This document shows positions 1 to 8,761 of a DNA stretch of 64,000 nucleotides, piece by piece. Position numbers and translations under genes: made by a program. The stretch lies in contig NZ_CP063373.1 in the NCBI RefSeq assembly GCF_015160855.1, forward strand, positions 124,001-188,000. The letters are read 5' to 3'. The number at the start of each line of letters is the position of its first letter. Within the stretch, counting starts at the first letter, position 1. Under the pieces are notes generated by a model. That model saw nothing but the letters and a program-made list of their open reading frames with translations. It did not search any database and was not told the origin of the DNA. Source of the DNA: Streptomyces ferrugineus. Its GTDB lineage: Bacteria; Actinomycetota; Actinomycetes; Streptomycetales; Streptomycetaceae.

Positions 1-247
1 CGGACGCGTCGTAGGTGACCGTGACGGCCGCGAGGCCCGGGTTCGCCGCGCGCTTCTCGGCGACCGACTTCAGCACGGCCTCGAAGAAGGCCCGGCTGGA
101 GTCGGATTCGGCGGACTTGGCGACGTAGCCGGCCTGGACATGGGCCGGGGCCGCGGTCGCCGGGGCGACCGTGCCGAAGCCGAGGGCCGCGACACCGAGA
201 CCGACCGCCGTCAGCGAACGGGCGGACAGGGCAGAGGACATGCGCAT
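1..247 (-). CDS. snpA: Snapalysin (small neutral metalloprotease) precursor, partial
   Basis: Secreted M7-family zinc protease; only the first 82 codons lie in the window and the gene runs off the left edge. The start codon at 247 is preceded by AGGAG six bases upstream; a second ATG at 241 is in frame but less well placed. Residues 1-33 form an export signal with a hydrophobic run ending ATAA. They are followed by a propeptide containing RAFFEAVLKSVAEKRAAN, which I recognise as nearly identical to the pro-region of S. lividans/S. coelicolor snapalysin. The catalytic HExxH would lie beyond the edge. It is divergent from the LysR-type activator at 420, the known arrangement for this protease. 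Family assignment is strong; activity cannot be judged from this fragment. Confidence 0.88.
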   Translation of the reverse strand, partial: MRMSSALSARSLTAVGLGVAALGFGTVAPATAAPAHVQAGYVAKSAESDSSRAFFEAVLKSVAEKRAANPGLAAVTVTYDAS

Positions 248-325
248 CGATGACTCCTAGGTGGGGGGTGAGTCGTCAAGGCGAGTGTCGACGCCTGTGT
301 GGCCGCTGTGATGATGGCAAACGGT

Positions 326-342
326 GATAGCCCGGCCCTATC
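326..342. promoter_or_regulatory. LysR-type operator (GATAG-N7-CTATC)
   Basis: Perfect inverted repeat GATAG-N7-CTATC between the divergent snpA and LysR genes. It contains the LysR-family T-N11-A signature (T328 to A340). It lies about 80 bp upstream of snpA and about 80 bp upstream of the regulator, so it could serve activation of the protease and autoregulation. Confidence 0.6.
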
Positions 343-419
343 GGGGCCCCAATTCACAGGTATCAGGGGGGATTTGTGCCGCTGGTGAAAGCGTTGCTTC
401 CGTTTTAATCTCCCCTGGC

Positions 420-1364
420 ATGGAGCTCGAGGTCAGACATCTGCGCGCGCTGTGCGCCATAGCCGACACCGGCAGTCTGCACCGGGCCGCGCGCCAACTG
501 GGCGTCGCCCAGCCCTCGCTCAGCACCCAACTGCGGCGGATCGAGCAGGAGCTGGGCGGCGCGTTGTTCGTGCGCGCGAGAACCGGCTGCCGCCCCACCC
601 CGCTGGGCCGTCTGGTCCTCAGCCGCGCCCGTCCGCTGGTGGCCGATATGCGTGCCCTGGTCGCGGAGGCGAGGGCGGCCGCGGTGGGCGGCGCGGAGCT
701 GCGGGTCGGCTCGACGGCGAGCAAGGCGCTGGCGGGCTGGCTGCGCCGGCTGCGCGGCCACGGCCAGGACCCGACGCTCCATATGAACGTCTCCCCGAAC
801 GCCCTGCTCCGCATGGTCGCCGACGGCCAGCTCGACGTCGCCTTCGTGCACGAGGTGGAGGGCTGCCCGCTGCGTATCCCGCCCGAACTCCGGCTACGCG
901 TGTTGATGGAGCGCGAACCGCAGTTCGTGTCGCTGCCGACCGACCACCCGGCGGCGGTGAAATCCGAGGTCCGCCTGCGTGACCTGGCCGAAGACCGCTG
1001 GATGGTGGACCCGACCGTCGACGGCGAGTGGGACGCCGTGCAGCGGATGTTCCGCGCGGCCGGCGTCAACCCGCACGTCCTGCACGGCGACTACTACACG
1101 GCCGACGCCCTGGTCGCCACCGGCGAGGTGGTCGCCGTCTGCCAGCCGACCCACGCCGACAGCCCCACGATGGCGGTACGGCGCCTGCACGGCGACCCCC
1201 TCGGCGTACGCCTGCTCCTCGCGGCCCGTACGGAGACGGTCCTCGACGGGGTCTACCCCGCGCTGGAGGAGGCGTACTGGGAGGCGGCCCGGCAGGCGCC
1301 GGCGTACCGGGAGTGGCTGGAACACGACGGTGAGCGGCAGCCGCCGGTCCCAGTACTCCCGTGA
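420..1364 (+). CDS. snpR: LysR-family activator of the small neutral protease
   Basis: Transcriptional regulator of 314 residues, a usual LysR length. Residues 1-60 carry the winged HTH (MELEVRHLRALCAIADTGSL onward, with RQLGVAQPSLSTQLRRIE as recognition region). Residues about 90-290 are the effector-binding domain. I chose ATG 420 because LysR proteins begin a few residues before the HTH; upstream in-frame codons would add an unstructured 32-residue leader reading through the operator. It is divergent from snapalysin, as in the known mprR/snpR-mprA/snpA pairs. The inducer is unknown. It ends 16 bp from the convergent phoX stop with no clear terminator between them. Confidence 0.85.
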   Translation: MELEVRHLRALCAIADTGSLHRAARQLGVAQPSLSTQLRRIEQELGGALFVRARTGCRPTPLGRLVLSRARPLVADMRALVAEARAAAVGGAELRVGSTASKALAGWLRRLRGHGQDPTLHMNVSPNALLRMVADGQLDVAFVHEVEGCPLRIPPELRLRVLMEREPQFVSLPTDHPAAVKSEVRLRDLAEDRWMVDPTVDGEWDAVQRMFRAAGVNPHVLHGDYYTADALVATGEVVAVCQPTHADSPTMAVRRLHGDPLGVRLLLAARTETVLDGVYPALEEAYWEAARQAPAYREWLEHDGERQPPVPVLP

Positions 1365-1380
1365 TCGGTGTCCGTGGGGG

Positions 1381-3453
1381 TCAGACGCCGATGTCGCAGC
1401 CGTCCTTGCGCCATACGGCGACGACGGCCGGGCGGACCGCCTTGCCGGGCCCGTCGGGCCAGGTGCTCACCGGGTTGTCGGCGGACGCGCCGTCGACCTC
1501 GCCCGGGTGCTGGACGGCGACGACGACACGGCGGTCCTGGATGATCGGGCCGCAGGTCTCGGCACCGTTCGGCACGGTCAGGAACTGCTTCAGCTCACCG
1601 CGCCGGGAGCCCTTGACCGGGACACCGAAGAGGCCGTCGTTGGAGCCGAGCGCGTTGCCGTCAGTGGAGATCCACAGGTTGCCGTAGTCGTCGAAGGCGA
1701 CGTTGTCCGGGCAGGAGATCGGGCTGACCTGGTCCTTCGGGAAGCCCGCGAAGTAGGTCGCCGGATCCTCGGGGTCACCCGCGACGAGGAACAGCGTCCA
1801 GGCGAACTTCGTGCTGTCGGCGCGGTTCCAGCGCTCGGTCAGCTCCAGGACCTGGCCGTGCTTGTTGCCGATGCGCGGGTTGGCCTCGTCGACCGGCGCG
1901 TTGCCGCTGGTGCCGCGGCGGGAGTTGTTCGTCAGCGCCACGTACACCTTGCCGGTGACCGGGTTGGGCTGGACGTCCTCGGGCCGGTCCATCTTCGTCG
2001 CGCCCACCTTGTCACCGGCGAGCCGCGTGAAGACGAAGACCTCCTCCGCGGTCATGCCCTCGACGTGCGAGACGGCGCCGTCGGCGGTGGCGGTGGCCAG
2101 CGGAATCCACTCGCCGCTGCCGTCGAACTCGCCGTCGTTCGGGAGCTTGCCGGTGCCGTCGATCTCGATGGCCGGGGAGTCGCCGGTGAGCTTGGCGACG
2201 TAGAGGGTCCCCTCGTCGAGGAGGGAGAGGTTGTGCTCGCGGGCCCAGCGGGAGCTGCCGTGGCGCATCCGCTTGCTGCCGACGAACTTGTAGAAGTAGT
2301 CGAACCGCTCGTCGTCACCGGAGTACACGACCGGCCGGCCGTCGTGCGTCAGCCGTACGGTCGCGCCCTCGTGCTTGAAGCGGCCCAGCGCGGTGTGCTT
2401 GCGCGGGGTGGAGTCCGGGTCGTACGGGTCGAACTCGACGACGTAACCGAAGCGGTGCGGCTCGTTCGGCTCCTGGGCGATGTCGAACCGCTTGTCGAAC
2501 AGCTCCCACTTGCGCTCGGTCGCGCCGCTGCCGATGCCGTAACGCGAGTCGGTCGTGCGCGTGGCGTTGGCGAAGTACTGGTTGAAGTTCTCCTCGCCGT
2601 GGAGCGTGGTGCCCCACGGGGTCTCACCGCCCGCGCAGTTGTTGAGCGTGCCGAGGACCTTGGTGCCGGTGGGGTCGGCGGAGGTCTTGAGCAGGTCCGA
2701 CCCGGCGGCGGGGCCGGTGAGCCGGAACTCGGTGGTGGCGGTGACGCGCCGGTTGAGACGGTGCCGCGGCACGGGGGTGAGCTTGCCGGTCCTGCGGTCC
2801 TCCTCGACGACCACGGCGGCCAGACCGTGGGCCGCCCAGGCGATCTCGACCTGCTCGCGGGTCGGGTTGTCGGCGTCGTACCCGCGGAACATCATCGGTT
2901 CGCTGGTGTACTCGTGGTTGGCGACGAGGATCTGGCGGCGGTGCTCGCCACGGAGCGGGAGCAGGGCGAGGAAGTCGCAGTTGTAGCCGAACTGGCCGGC
3001 CTGCGCTTCGGCGGTCTGGTTGTCCGGGTCGAATTCCGGCGCACCGCGCAGGATGGGGTCGCCCCAGCGGATGACGACGTTCTGGGCGTATCCCTCGGGG
3101 GCGGTCACGACGTCGGCGGTGTTGGGCGCGACCGGCGTGAAGCGCAGGCCGCGGGCGCCTTCGCCCGTGCCGGGCCGGTGCCAACGGTCGGCGGTGGCGG
3201 CCTCGGCCTGCGGGGCGGCGGCGACGTTGGCGGCGGTGCCGATCGCGGCGGCCGCGGTGACGACGGCGGCGGCGCGCAGCGTCGTACGACGGCTGACCCC
3301 TTCGGCGATGACGTCACCGACGTACGGGTTCGTCGTCGTGTTGGGCACCTCGTGGAAACAGGCGTCTCCACACCGGTACCGACAGGTCAGGGCGGAACGG
3401 CCACCGGGATGCGAGTCACTGTTGGTACTGACGATCGGCAACTGAATGCGCAT
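1381..3453 (-). CDS. phoX: PhoX-family (DUF839) Tat-exported alkaline phosphatase
   Basis: Phosphatase of the PhoX type, which uses calcium and iron and releases phosphate from organic esters outside the cell. The 690-residue protein has a twin-arginine signal (SRRTTLR at residues 54-60, then an Ala-rich stretch to about 85). The body has typical family segments: HEENFNQYF, SRYGIGSG and, near the C terminus, DNVAFDDYGNLWISTDGN. The start at 3453 has AAGGGGAG nine bases upstream; in-frame codons further out read through the promoter. A two-unit PHO box sits 77 bp upstream of the start, so PhoP control under phosphate starvation is likely. Exact substrates are unknown. Confidence 0.87.
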   Translation of the reverse strand: MRIQLPIVSTNSDSHPGGRSALTCRYRCGDACFHEVPNTTTNPYVGDVIAEGVSRRTTLRAAAVVTAAAAIGTAANVAAAPQAEAATADRWHRPGTGEGARGLRFTPVAPNTADVVTAPEGYAQNVVIRWGDPILRGAPEFDPDNQTAEAQAGQFGYNCDFLALLPLRGEHRRQILVANHEYTSEPMMFRGYDADNPTREQVEIAWAAHGLAAVVVEEDRRTGKLTPVPRHRLNRRVTATTEFRLTGPAAGSDLLKTSADPTGTKVLGTLNNCAGGETPWGTTLHGEENFNQYFANATRTTDSRYGIGSGATERKWELFDKRFDIAQEPNEPHRFGYVVEFDPYDPDSTPRKHTALGRFKHEGATVRLTHDGRPVVYSGDDERFDYFYKFVGSKRMRHGSSRWAREHNLSLLDEGTLYVAKLTGDSPAIEIDGTGKLPNDGEFDGSGEWIPLATATADGAVSHVEGMTAEEVFVFTRLAGDKVGATKMDRPEDVQPNPVTGKVYVALTNNSRRGTSGNAPVDEANPRIGNKHGQVLELTERWNRADSTKFAWTLFLVAGDPEDPATYFAGFPKDQVSPISCPDNVAFDDYGNLWISTDGNALGSNDGLFGVPVKGSRRGELKQFLTVPNGAETCGPIIQDRRVVVAVQHPGEVDGASADNPVSTWPDGPGKAVRPAVVAVWRKDGCDIGV

Positions 3454-3529
3454 GGCTTGGTACTCCCCTTGCTTCCCCATGAATGCAGCGTGGGGGACGG
3501 TAGGGGCACGTTTGTGCGGGAGCGGGGCG

Positions 3530-3551
3530 ATCGAATGAACGACGGGTGAAC
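3530..3551 (-). promoter_or_regulatory. PHO box (PhoP-binding direct repeats) upstream of phoX
   Basis: On the minus strand two adjacent 11-bp units read GTTCACCCGTC and GTTCATTCGAT. Both match the Streptomyces PHO-box consensus (GTTCA followed by pyrimidines and G) with exact 11-bp periodicity. The orientation faces phoX, whose start is 77 bp downstream. Confidence 0.72.
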
Positions 3552-3726
3552 TGGAGGTATCCGTAGGGAGGTTGGGCGTCCGGCGGCCATCGGCGCGATG
3601 GCACTCTTGACGTGCCGGGGGTCCTGTGCCAGCCCCTCCCCAAGATCGCCACCCGGGCCCGCTAACCTTACGTGTCCGTCCTGGCCAGGGATCTACGGGC
3701 ATCAACTCACGCGAAGGGTTGCGCAC

Positions 3727-5439
3727 ATGGGCATTCTCACTCTCCTGCGGAACGCGTTCGGCCGGTCACGCAAGGTACACACCGCCGAAGCAGAGGGTGC
3801 GACTCCTTCGCCGGAACCCCAGCCGACGGTCCCCTCCCCGTCCCCCGAACCCCAGCCGACGGCCACCGCCCAGGTACCGGAACCGCGCAGCTCGGAGGCC
3901 AGCGACTCGGAGGGGGCGGACCGGCCCGAGAAGACCGAGTCGACCGAGACGACCGAGACGAAGCCTGCGGACAAGGCCGACAAGACGGACGAGGCGGACG
4001 AGACAGAAACGGACGAGCACGAGCTGGTCTCGGCCGCCTTCGACAATGTGACGGTGCCCAAGCCGGCGCAGCCGGTGGAGGCAGGGGCCGAGGAGAAGGC
4101 GGGGGTCGAGGAGACCGCCGCTGTTGAGGAACCGGCCGCTGTTGAGGAACCGGCCGCTGTTGAGGAACCGGCTGCGGTGGAGCCCGCCGCGGAGGAGCCG
4201 ACGGCTGAGGAGACGCCGGCCGCCGAGAAGGCAACGGCTGAAAAGCCGGTTGCGGAGACGCCCGCCGCTGACGAGCCGGCCACGGTCGAGCCCGTTACCG
4301 AGACGCCCACCGCTGAGGAGCCGACGGCTGAGGAGCCGGCTGCGGAGACGCCCGCCTCTGAGGAACCGGCCGTGGTCGAGGCCGTCGCCGAGACGCCCGT
4401 CGCTGAGGAGACGGTCACCGAGGAGCCCGTCGCTGAGGCCCCGGCTGCGGATGAGCCCGTCGCCGAAGAGCCGGCCGCCGAGGCGCCGGCCGTGGTCGAG
4501 GAGACGGCGCCCGAGCCGGTGGTGGAGGAGCCCGCGCCGGTCGCAGCCGTGGAGGAGCCGACGCCCGCCCCGGAGCCGACGGCCGAGGTCACGCCCGACG
4601 CGGCCCCGGAGCCCGAGGCATCCGCCGAGCCCGAGCCCGCCACCGCGCCCGAAGCCGTGGCCACCCCGGAGCCGGTGGCCGCCGACGGCGAGGACGCCCC
4701 ACAGGAGGCACCCGCAGTCGACGACGAGACCCGCACGGGTGGTGCGGGTGGGAACGACACCGAGGCCGAAGGCGAAGCCGAGGCCACCGACACCCCCGCC
4801 CTCCCCCCGGGCCTCCTCACCGCCTACAACGCCGCCCGAACCGTCCTGCACCAGCAGAACCTCACCGGCACCCGCGCCAAGGTCTACCTCGTCCTCGACC
4901 GCTCCGCCTCCATGCGCCCGTACTACAAGGACGGCTCCGCCCAGGCCCTCGCCGAGCAGACCCTCGCCCTCGCCGCCCACCTCGACCCCGAGGCCACCGA
5001 CCCCACGGTCCACGTCGCCTTCTTCTCCACCGAACTCGACGGCACCGGCGAACTCACCCTCACCGACCACGAGAACAAGATCGACGAGCTGCACGCCGCC
5101 CTCGGCCGCATGGGCCGTACCAGCTACCACGTGGCCGTGGACGAGGTGGTCACCCACCACCGGAAGACGGCTCCCGACACCCCCGCCCTGGTGGTCTTCC
5201 AGACCGACGGCGCCCCCGACGCCAAGACCCCCGCCACCCACGCCCTCACCGAGGCCGCGAAGAACCACCCCTCCGTGTTCTTCTCCTTCGTCGCCTTCGG
5301 GGACCCCGAGCAGAAGGCCTTCGACTACCTCCGCAAGCTGAAGGGGGACAACACGGCCCTCTTCCTGGCCGGCGAGACCCCGCTGGAACTGACCGACCAG
5401 CAGGTCTACGAGGGCATCCTGGCGAACTGGCGCCCGTAG
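3727..5439 (+). CDS. Glu/Ala/Pro-rich protein with C-terminal von Willebrand A domain
   Basis: The 570-residue protein has two halves. Residues about 20-365 are low complexity: an acidic Thr/Glu section, then many EEPA/VAETPA-type repeats, probably an extended spacer. Residues about 375-570 form a vWA domain with the MIDAS motif DRSAS (near 391) and a later FQTDGAPD metal-binding loop. This resembles the TerF-like vWA proteins found near tellurium-resistance (Ter) systems. There is no signal peptide or membrane segment, so it is cytoplasmic. ATG 3727 has GAAGGG upstream. A hairpin follows the stop, so it is probably monocistronic. Binding partner unknown; no TerD gene is in the window. Confidence 0.72.
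   Translation: MGILTLLRNAFGRSRKVHTAEAEGATPSPEPQPTVPSPSPEPQPTATAQVPEPRSSEASDSEGADRPEKTESTETTETKPADKADKTDEADETETDEHELVSAAFDNVTVPKPAQPVEAGAEEKAGVEETAAVEEPAAVEEPAAVEEPAAVEPAAEEPTAEETPAAEKATAEKPVAETPAADEPATVEPVTETPTAEEPTAEEPAAETPASEEPAVVEAVAETPVAEETVTEEPVAEAPAADEPVAEEPAAEAPAVVEETAPEPVVEEPAPVAAVEEPTPAPEPTAEVTPDAAPEPEASAEPEPATAPEAVATPEPVAADGEDAPQEAPAVDDETRTGGAGGNDTEAEGEAEATDTPALPPGLLTAYNAARTVLHQQNLTGTRAKVYLVLDRSASMRPYYKDGSAQALAEQTLALAAHLDPEATDPTVHVAFFSTELDGTGELTLTDHENKIDELHAALGRMGRTSYHVAVDEVVTHHRKTAPDTPALVVFQTDGAPDAKTPATHALTEAAKNHPSVFFSFVAFGDPEQKAFDYLRKLKGDNTALFLAGETPLELTDQQVYEGILANWRP
4117..4170 (+). repeat. Three perfect 18-bp tandem repeats inside the vWA gene
   Basis: The unit GCCGCTGTTGAGGAACCG is repeated three times without change, encoding AAVEEP blocks. 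The surrounding 600 bp are diverged copies of the same theme. Identical DNA copies suggest recent expansion by slippage. Confidence 0.9.
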
Positions 5440-5445
5440 CCGAGA

Positions 5446-5470
5446 GGGGGGTGGACTCCGTCCACCCCCC
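5446..5470 (+). terminator. Hairpin after the vWA gene
   Basis: Eleven-base perfect stem GGGGGGTGGAC / GTCCACCCCCC with loop TCC, starting 7 bp after the stop codon. It lacks a T-tract, which is normal in Streptomyces. It separates the vWA gene from metG. Confidence 0.75.
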
Positions 5471-5516
5471 GAAACGCGGGTGAGTCGATCTTCAGAGGCC
5501 CAGTAGGATTTCGACC

Positions 5517-7133
5517 ATGGCGGCCACTGGATCCGAGAAGCAGGGTGGAAAGGCGTACTACGTCTCCACCCCCATTTATTACGTCAACGACGCTCCTCAC
5601 CTGGGCCACGCCTACACGACCGTCGCAGGGGACGTGCTCACGCGCTGGCACCGTCAGCGCGGCGAGAAGGTGTGGTACCTCACCGGCACGGACGAGCACG
5701 GTCAGAAGATCATGCGCACCGCGAACGCCAACGGGGTGTCCCCGCAGGAGTGGTGCGACAAGCTCGTCGAGGAGGCGTGGAAGCCCCTCTGGGAGCACCT
5801 GGAGATCGCGAACGACGATTTCATCCGCACCACGCAGAAGCGGCACACGGACCGGGTGCAGGAGTTCGTCCAGGATCTCTACGACAAGGGCGAGATCTAC
5901 AAGGACAGCTACGAGGGCCCGTACTGCGTCGGCTGCGAGGAGTACAAGCTCCCCGGTGAGCTGCTCGACGGCGAGGGCGAGTACGCGGGCCAGAAGCTCT
6001 GCCCGATCCACAAGAAGCCGGTGGAGCTCCTCGAGGAGGAGAACTACTTCTTCAAGCTGAGCGAGTACGCGGAGAAGCTGCTCGCCCACTACGAGGCCAA
6101 CCCGGGCTTCATCCAGCCCGAGTCCGCGCGCAACGAGGTCGTGAACTTCGTACGGCAGGGGCTCCAGGACCTCTCCATCTCCCGGTCGACCTTCGACTGG
6201 GGCGTCCCGGTGCCCTGGGACGCCGGGCACGTCATCTATGTCTGGATCGACGCGCTGCTGAACTACGCCACGGCGGTCGGCTACAACGAGAACCCGGAGA
6301 AGTTCGAGTCGACCTTCCCGGCCGACGTCCACCTCGTCGGCAAGGACATCCTCCGCTTCCACGCGATCATCTGGCCGGCCATGCTGATGGCGAACGGCCT
6401 GCCGCTGCCCGGCAAGGTCGCTGCCAACGGCTGGCTGATGGTCGGCGGCGAGAAGATGAGCAAGTCCAACCTGACCGGCATCAAGCCGCAGGACCTGACC
6501 TCGCACTTCGGCGTGGACGCGTACCGCTGGTACTTCCTGCGCGCGATCGCGTTCGGGCAGGACGGCTCGTTCTCCTGGGAGGACTTCTCCGCCCGCTACA
6601 CCAGCGAGCTGGCGAACGACTACGGCAACCTCGCCTCCCGCGTCGCCGCGATGGTCGGCAAGTACTTCGGCGGCGAGCTGCCGGCGGCCACGGCCGACGG
6701 CGAGGCGGAGAAGGCGATCCACGCCGGCATGGCCAAGGCGGTCGCGGAGGCCGACCGGAAGATCGGCGAGGAGCTGGACTTCCAGGGCGGCATCCTGGCG
6801 GTCTTCGACTTCGTCAAGCAGGTCAACGGCTACATCACCGAGCAGGAGCCCTGGAAGGTCGCGAAGGACACGTCCGACGAGGGCAGGGCCCGCCTGGCCA
6901 CCATCCTCTACACGGCCGCGGAGTCCCTGCGGTCCGTCGCCGTGCTGCTGAACCCGGTCATGCCGGAGACCTCCCAGAAGCTCTGGGACTCCCTGGGCGC
7001 GGAGGCCTCCCTCGGCGCCCTCGCGGACCAGCGGGTCCAGGAGTCCGGCGAGTGGGGCGGGCTCCCGGCCGGCACGACGGTCACCAAGGGCGCGGTCCTG
7101 TTCCCCCGCCTGGAGGAGAAGCCGACGGCCTGA
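5517..7133 (+). CDS. metG: Methionyl-tRNA synthetase
   Basis: Class I synthetase charging tRNA-Met, 538 residues. The HIGH-type signature is PHLGHAY (27-33) and the KMSKS loop is at about 312-316. A zinc-knuckle insertion has CVGC near 137 and CPIH near 162. The anticodon-binding helical domain fills the C terminus; the dimerising EMAP-like C-terminal extension of some bacterial MetRS is absent, as in other short actinobacterial enzymes. The start ATG precedes MAATGSEKQGGKAYYVST. It is flanked by hairpins on both sides, so it is probably transcribed alone. Confidence 0.97.
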   Translation: MAATGSEKQGGKAYYVSTPIYYVNDAPHLGHAYTTVAGDVLTRWHRQRGEKVWYLTGTDEHGQKIMRTANANGVSPQEWCDKLVEEAWKPLWEHLEIANDDFIRTTQKRHTDRVQEFVQDLYDKGEIYKDSYEGPYCVGCEEYKLPGELLDGEGEYAGQKLCPIHKKPVELLEEENYFFKLSEYAEKLLAHYEANPGFIQPESARNEVVNFVRQGLQDLSISRSTFDWGVPVPWDAGHVIYVWIDALLNYATAVGYNENPEKFESTFPADVHLVGKDILRFHAIIWPAMLMANGLPLPGKVAANGWLMVGGEKMSKSNLTGIKPQDLTSHFGVDAYRWYFLRAIAFGQDGSFSWEDFSARYTSELANDYGNLASRVAAMVGKYFGGELPAATADGEAEKAIHAGMAKAVAEADRKIGEELDFQGGILAVFDFVKQVNGYITEQEPWKVAKDTSDEGRARLATILYTAAESLRSVAVLLNPVMPETSQKLWDSLGAEASLGALADQRVQESGEWGGLPAGTTVTKGAVLFPRLEEKPTA

Positions 7134-7145
7134 CACCTGCGGCGA

Positions 7146-7180
7146 TCTTTCCGATCTCCGTGTCACGGAGATCGGAAAGA
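7146..7180 (+). terminator. metG terminator
   Basis: Seventeen-base perfect inverted repeat (TCTTTCCGATCTCCGTG and its complement) around a single central base, 12 bp after the metG stop. In practice it would form a 15-bp stem with a five-base loop. It is unusually AT-containing for this genome. Confidence 0.85.
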
Positions 7181-7306
7181 CTCCCGTGGATTTCTTGACT
7201 GATCCGTGCCCAACTCGGGGACATCACGGGGATGTTGTCCATCCGGTTGGCATCGATCGCACCCCACCGCCACCATGTCCCCCCACACGACCGTATGGTT
7301 TCCGCC

Positions 7307-7783
7307 ATGGCAGTCCCTGAGGTCATTCCGATCGCCTACGAGCCGCACGGCCGTACCGAGGCGATCGGCTGTTACGCGGACGGTCAGTTCATGGGATCGG
7401 TCACGTACGCCTTCCCCAAGGACTTCGACCTCGGCACCGGCTGGGAAGAGCACAAACGTCTCTACGCGGTCCTGCACACCTTCGACGCCGAGGGCAGGTA
7501 CCGCGACTCGGAGATCTGGTGCGCGGGCACCTGGGCCGAGCAGCAGCGCGCCCCGCACGGCCCGGACTCGGTCCTCGCCCGTGCCCGCGCCCGTCTCGCG
7601 ACCCTGCTGCGCAGCCTTCCCCGGCGCACGTACACCGACATCGCGATACGTCCCTTCCAACTCACCGTCGACGGCGTGCTGTTCGGCCTGGTGAGCGGAG
7701 AGGACGACGGCGAGCCCTGGGCCGAGCTGTACCCCGACCACCTCGGGTTCGGCGCGCCCTGGGACGGTTCGTACGACACCTGA
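7307..7783 (+). CDS. Conserved hypothetical protein, 158 aa
   Basis: I recognise no characterised domain. The protein begins MAVPEVIPIAYEPHGRTEAI and is soluble, with no signal peptide or membrane segment. It contains aromatic and acidic patches and one Arg-rich helix in the middle (LARARARLATLLRSLPRR). The C terminus is short and acidic. An in-frame ATG at 7295 could be an alternative start; neither has a convincing ribosome binding site. Codon use matches its neighbours, which supports a real gene. It precedes the small PH-domain gene by 85 bp. Confidence 0.65.
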   Translation: MAVPEVIPIAYEPHGRTEAIGCYADGQFMGSVTYAFPKDFDLGTGWEEHKRLYAVLHTFDAEGRYRDSEIWCAGTWAEQQRAPHGPDSVLARARARLATLLRSLPRRTYTDIAIRPFQLTVDGVLFGLVSGEDDGEPWAELYPDHLGFGAPWDGSYDT

Positions 7784-7868
7784 TCGTTTACGCCTCTATG
7801 CCTGGACACCCCCGAGGCGCTATACATTGCGAAGATCACACAATGCCATCACATGGGGGGATCCATTC

Positions 7869-8234
7869 ATGGCGCTCTTCGGGAACGCGCACACCATCGA
7901 CCAGGGGCAGGCGCAGCAGGACTACGCGCGGCTGCTGGGCCACGGTGAGCAGGTGCACGCCGCGTACCTGCTGATACGCGACACCATCCTGTTCACCGAC
8001 CGCCGTCTGATCCTGGTCGACAAGCAGGGCATCACCGGCAAGAAGGTGGAGTACCACTCCATCCCCTACCGCAGCATCACGCACTTCGCGGTGGAGACCG
8101 CCGGCACCTTCGACCTGGACGCCGAGCTGAAGATCTGGCTCTCGGGCTCGGCGACCCCGATCGAGAAGACGTTCACCAAGGGCGTCGACATCTACGAGGT
8201 GCAGGCGATCCTGACGCAGTTCGTGGCGAGGTAG
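7869..8234 (+). CDS. Bacterial PH-domain protein
   Basis: A 121-residue protein consisting almost wholly of one bacterial pleckstrin-homology fold (bPH_1-like). Typical features are the RDTILFTDRRLILVDKQGI strand pair, the KKVEYHSIPYRSITHFAVE segment and the C-terminal helix IYEVQAILTQFVAR. There is no signal or membrane segment. ATG 7869 follows GGGGGATCC. Members of this family are small cytoplasmic proteins, often oligomeric, of unknown role. A strong hairpin follows the stop codon. Confidence 0.82.
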   Translation: MALFGNAHTIDQGQAQQDYARLLGHGEQVHAAYLLIRDTILFTDRRLILVDKQGITGKKVEYHSIPYRSITHFAVETAGTFDLDAELKIWLSGSATPIEKTFTKGVDIYEVQAILTQFVAR

Positions 8235-8243
8235 CCGCGAGGG

Positions 8244-8285
8244 GGGGGGCGGTCCGGTTCCCGCGCCGGGACCGAACCGCCCCCC
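8244..8285. terminator. Bidirectional terminator between convergent genes
   Basis: Long G/C hairpin: left arm 8244-8262, loop GCGCC, right arm 8268-8285, pairing over about 17 bp with one mismatch and one bulge. It lies 9 bp after the PH-domain stop and 8 bp before the DoxX-like stop, so it can serve both. Confidence 0.75.
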
Positions 8286-8292
8286 ACCGGCA

Positions 8293-8640
8293 TCAGGCGG
8301 CGTGGGCCAGGGCGAGCGCCCCGACGACAGGAGCGGCATACACCAGGGGGAACGGGATGTGCGCGTACCGGCGGGCCCGGGCCACGGTGATGGCGGCCCC
8401 GGCGAAGTAGAGCACCAGCCCCGATCCCGCCAGCACCCCGATCACCGGCACGAACAGCCCGGCCAGCAGCCCCACGGCTCCCGCGGTCTTGGCCAGCCCG
8501 AGCCAGGTCCACCAGGCGCGGGGCACCCTGTAGTCGGTCAGTGCCTCGACGATCCACTGGGCCCGCAGGAGCAGGACGATGCCGGAGAATCCGGCCATCA
8601 GGGCGGCCAGAACAGTGACGACGACGTGGGCGACATGCAT
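8293..8640 (-). CDS. DoxX-like small integral membrane protein
   Basis: A 115-residue protein with four predicted membrane helices: residues about 4-26, 46-64, 66-86 and 95-113. The layout and the LGLAKTAGAVGLL motif in helix 2 match the DoxX-like family. Such proteins are linked, mainly by association, to thiol and redox stress membrane complexes. There is no partner gene here: it is convergent to the PH-domain gene, and 121 bp separate it from the lipoprotein gene whose stop lies at 8762. It probably has its own promoter. Confidence 0.78.
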   Translation of the reverse strand: MHVAHVVVTVLAALMAGFSGIVLLLRAQWIVEALTDYRVPRAWWTWLGLAKTAGAVGLLAGLFVPVIGVLAGSGLVLYFAGAAITVARARRYAHIPFPLVYAAPVVGALALAHAA

Positions 8641-8761
8641 GGCGGGGCTCCTCGGCGAGAGAGGGTCGGTACGACGGTGTCTCCGTCACAGGGCTGACGC
8701 CGGGCGCCGGGAAAGTGTGACGGAGACGGCCGCGCGTCATCTCGCGTACGGCAACGGGGCG

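Noticed and set aside
979..3549. Long plus-strand open frame of about 850 codons opposite phoX
   Set aside because: It is the antisense shadow of phoX caused by high GC at third positions; composition is Val/Arg/Gly-rich without any domain and it also overlaps the LysR gene.
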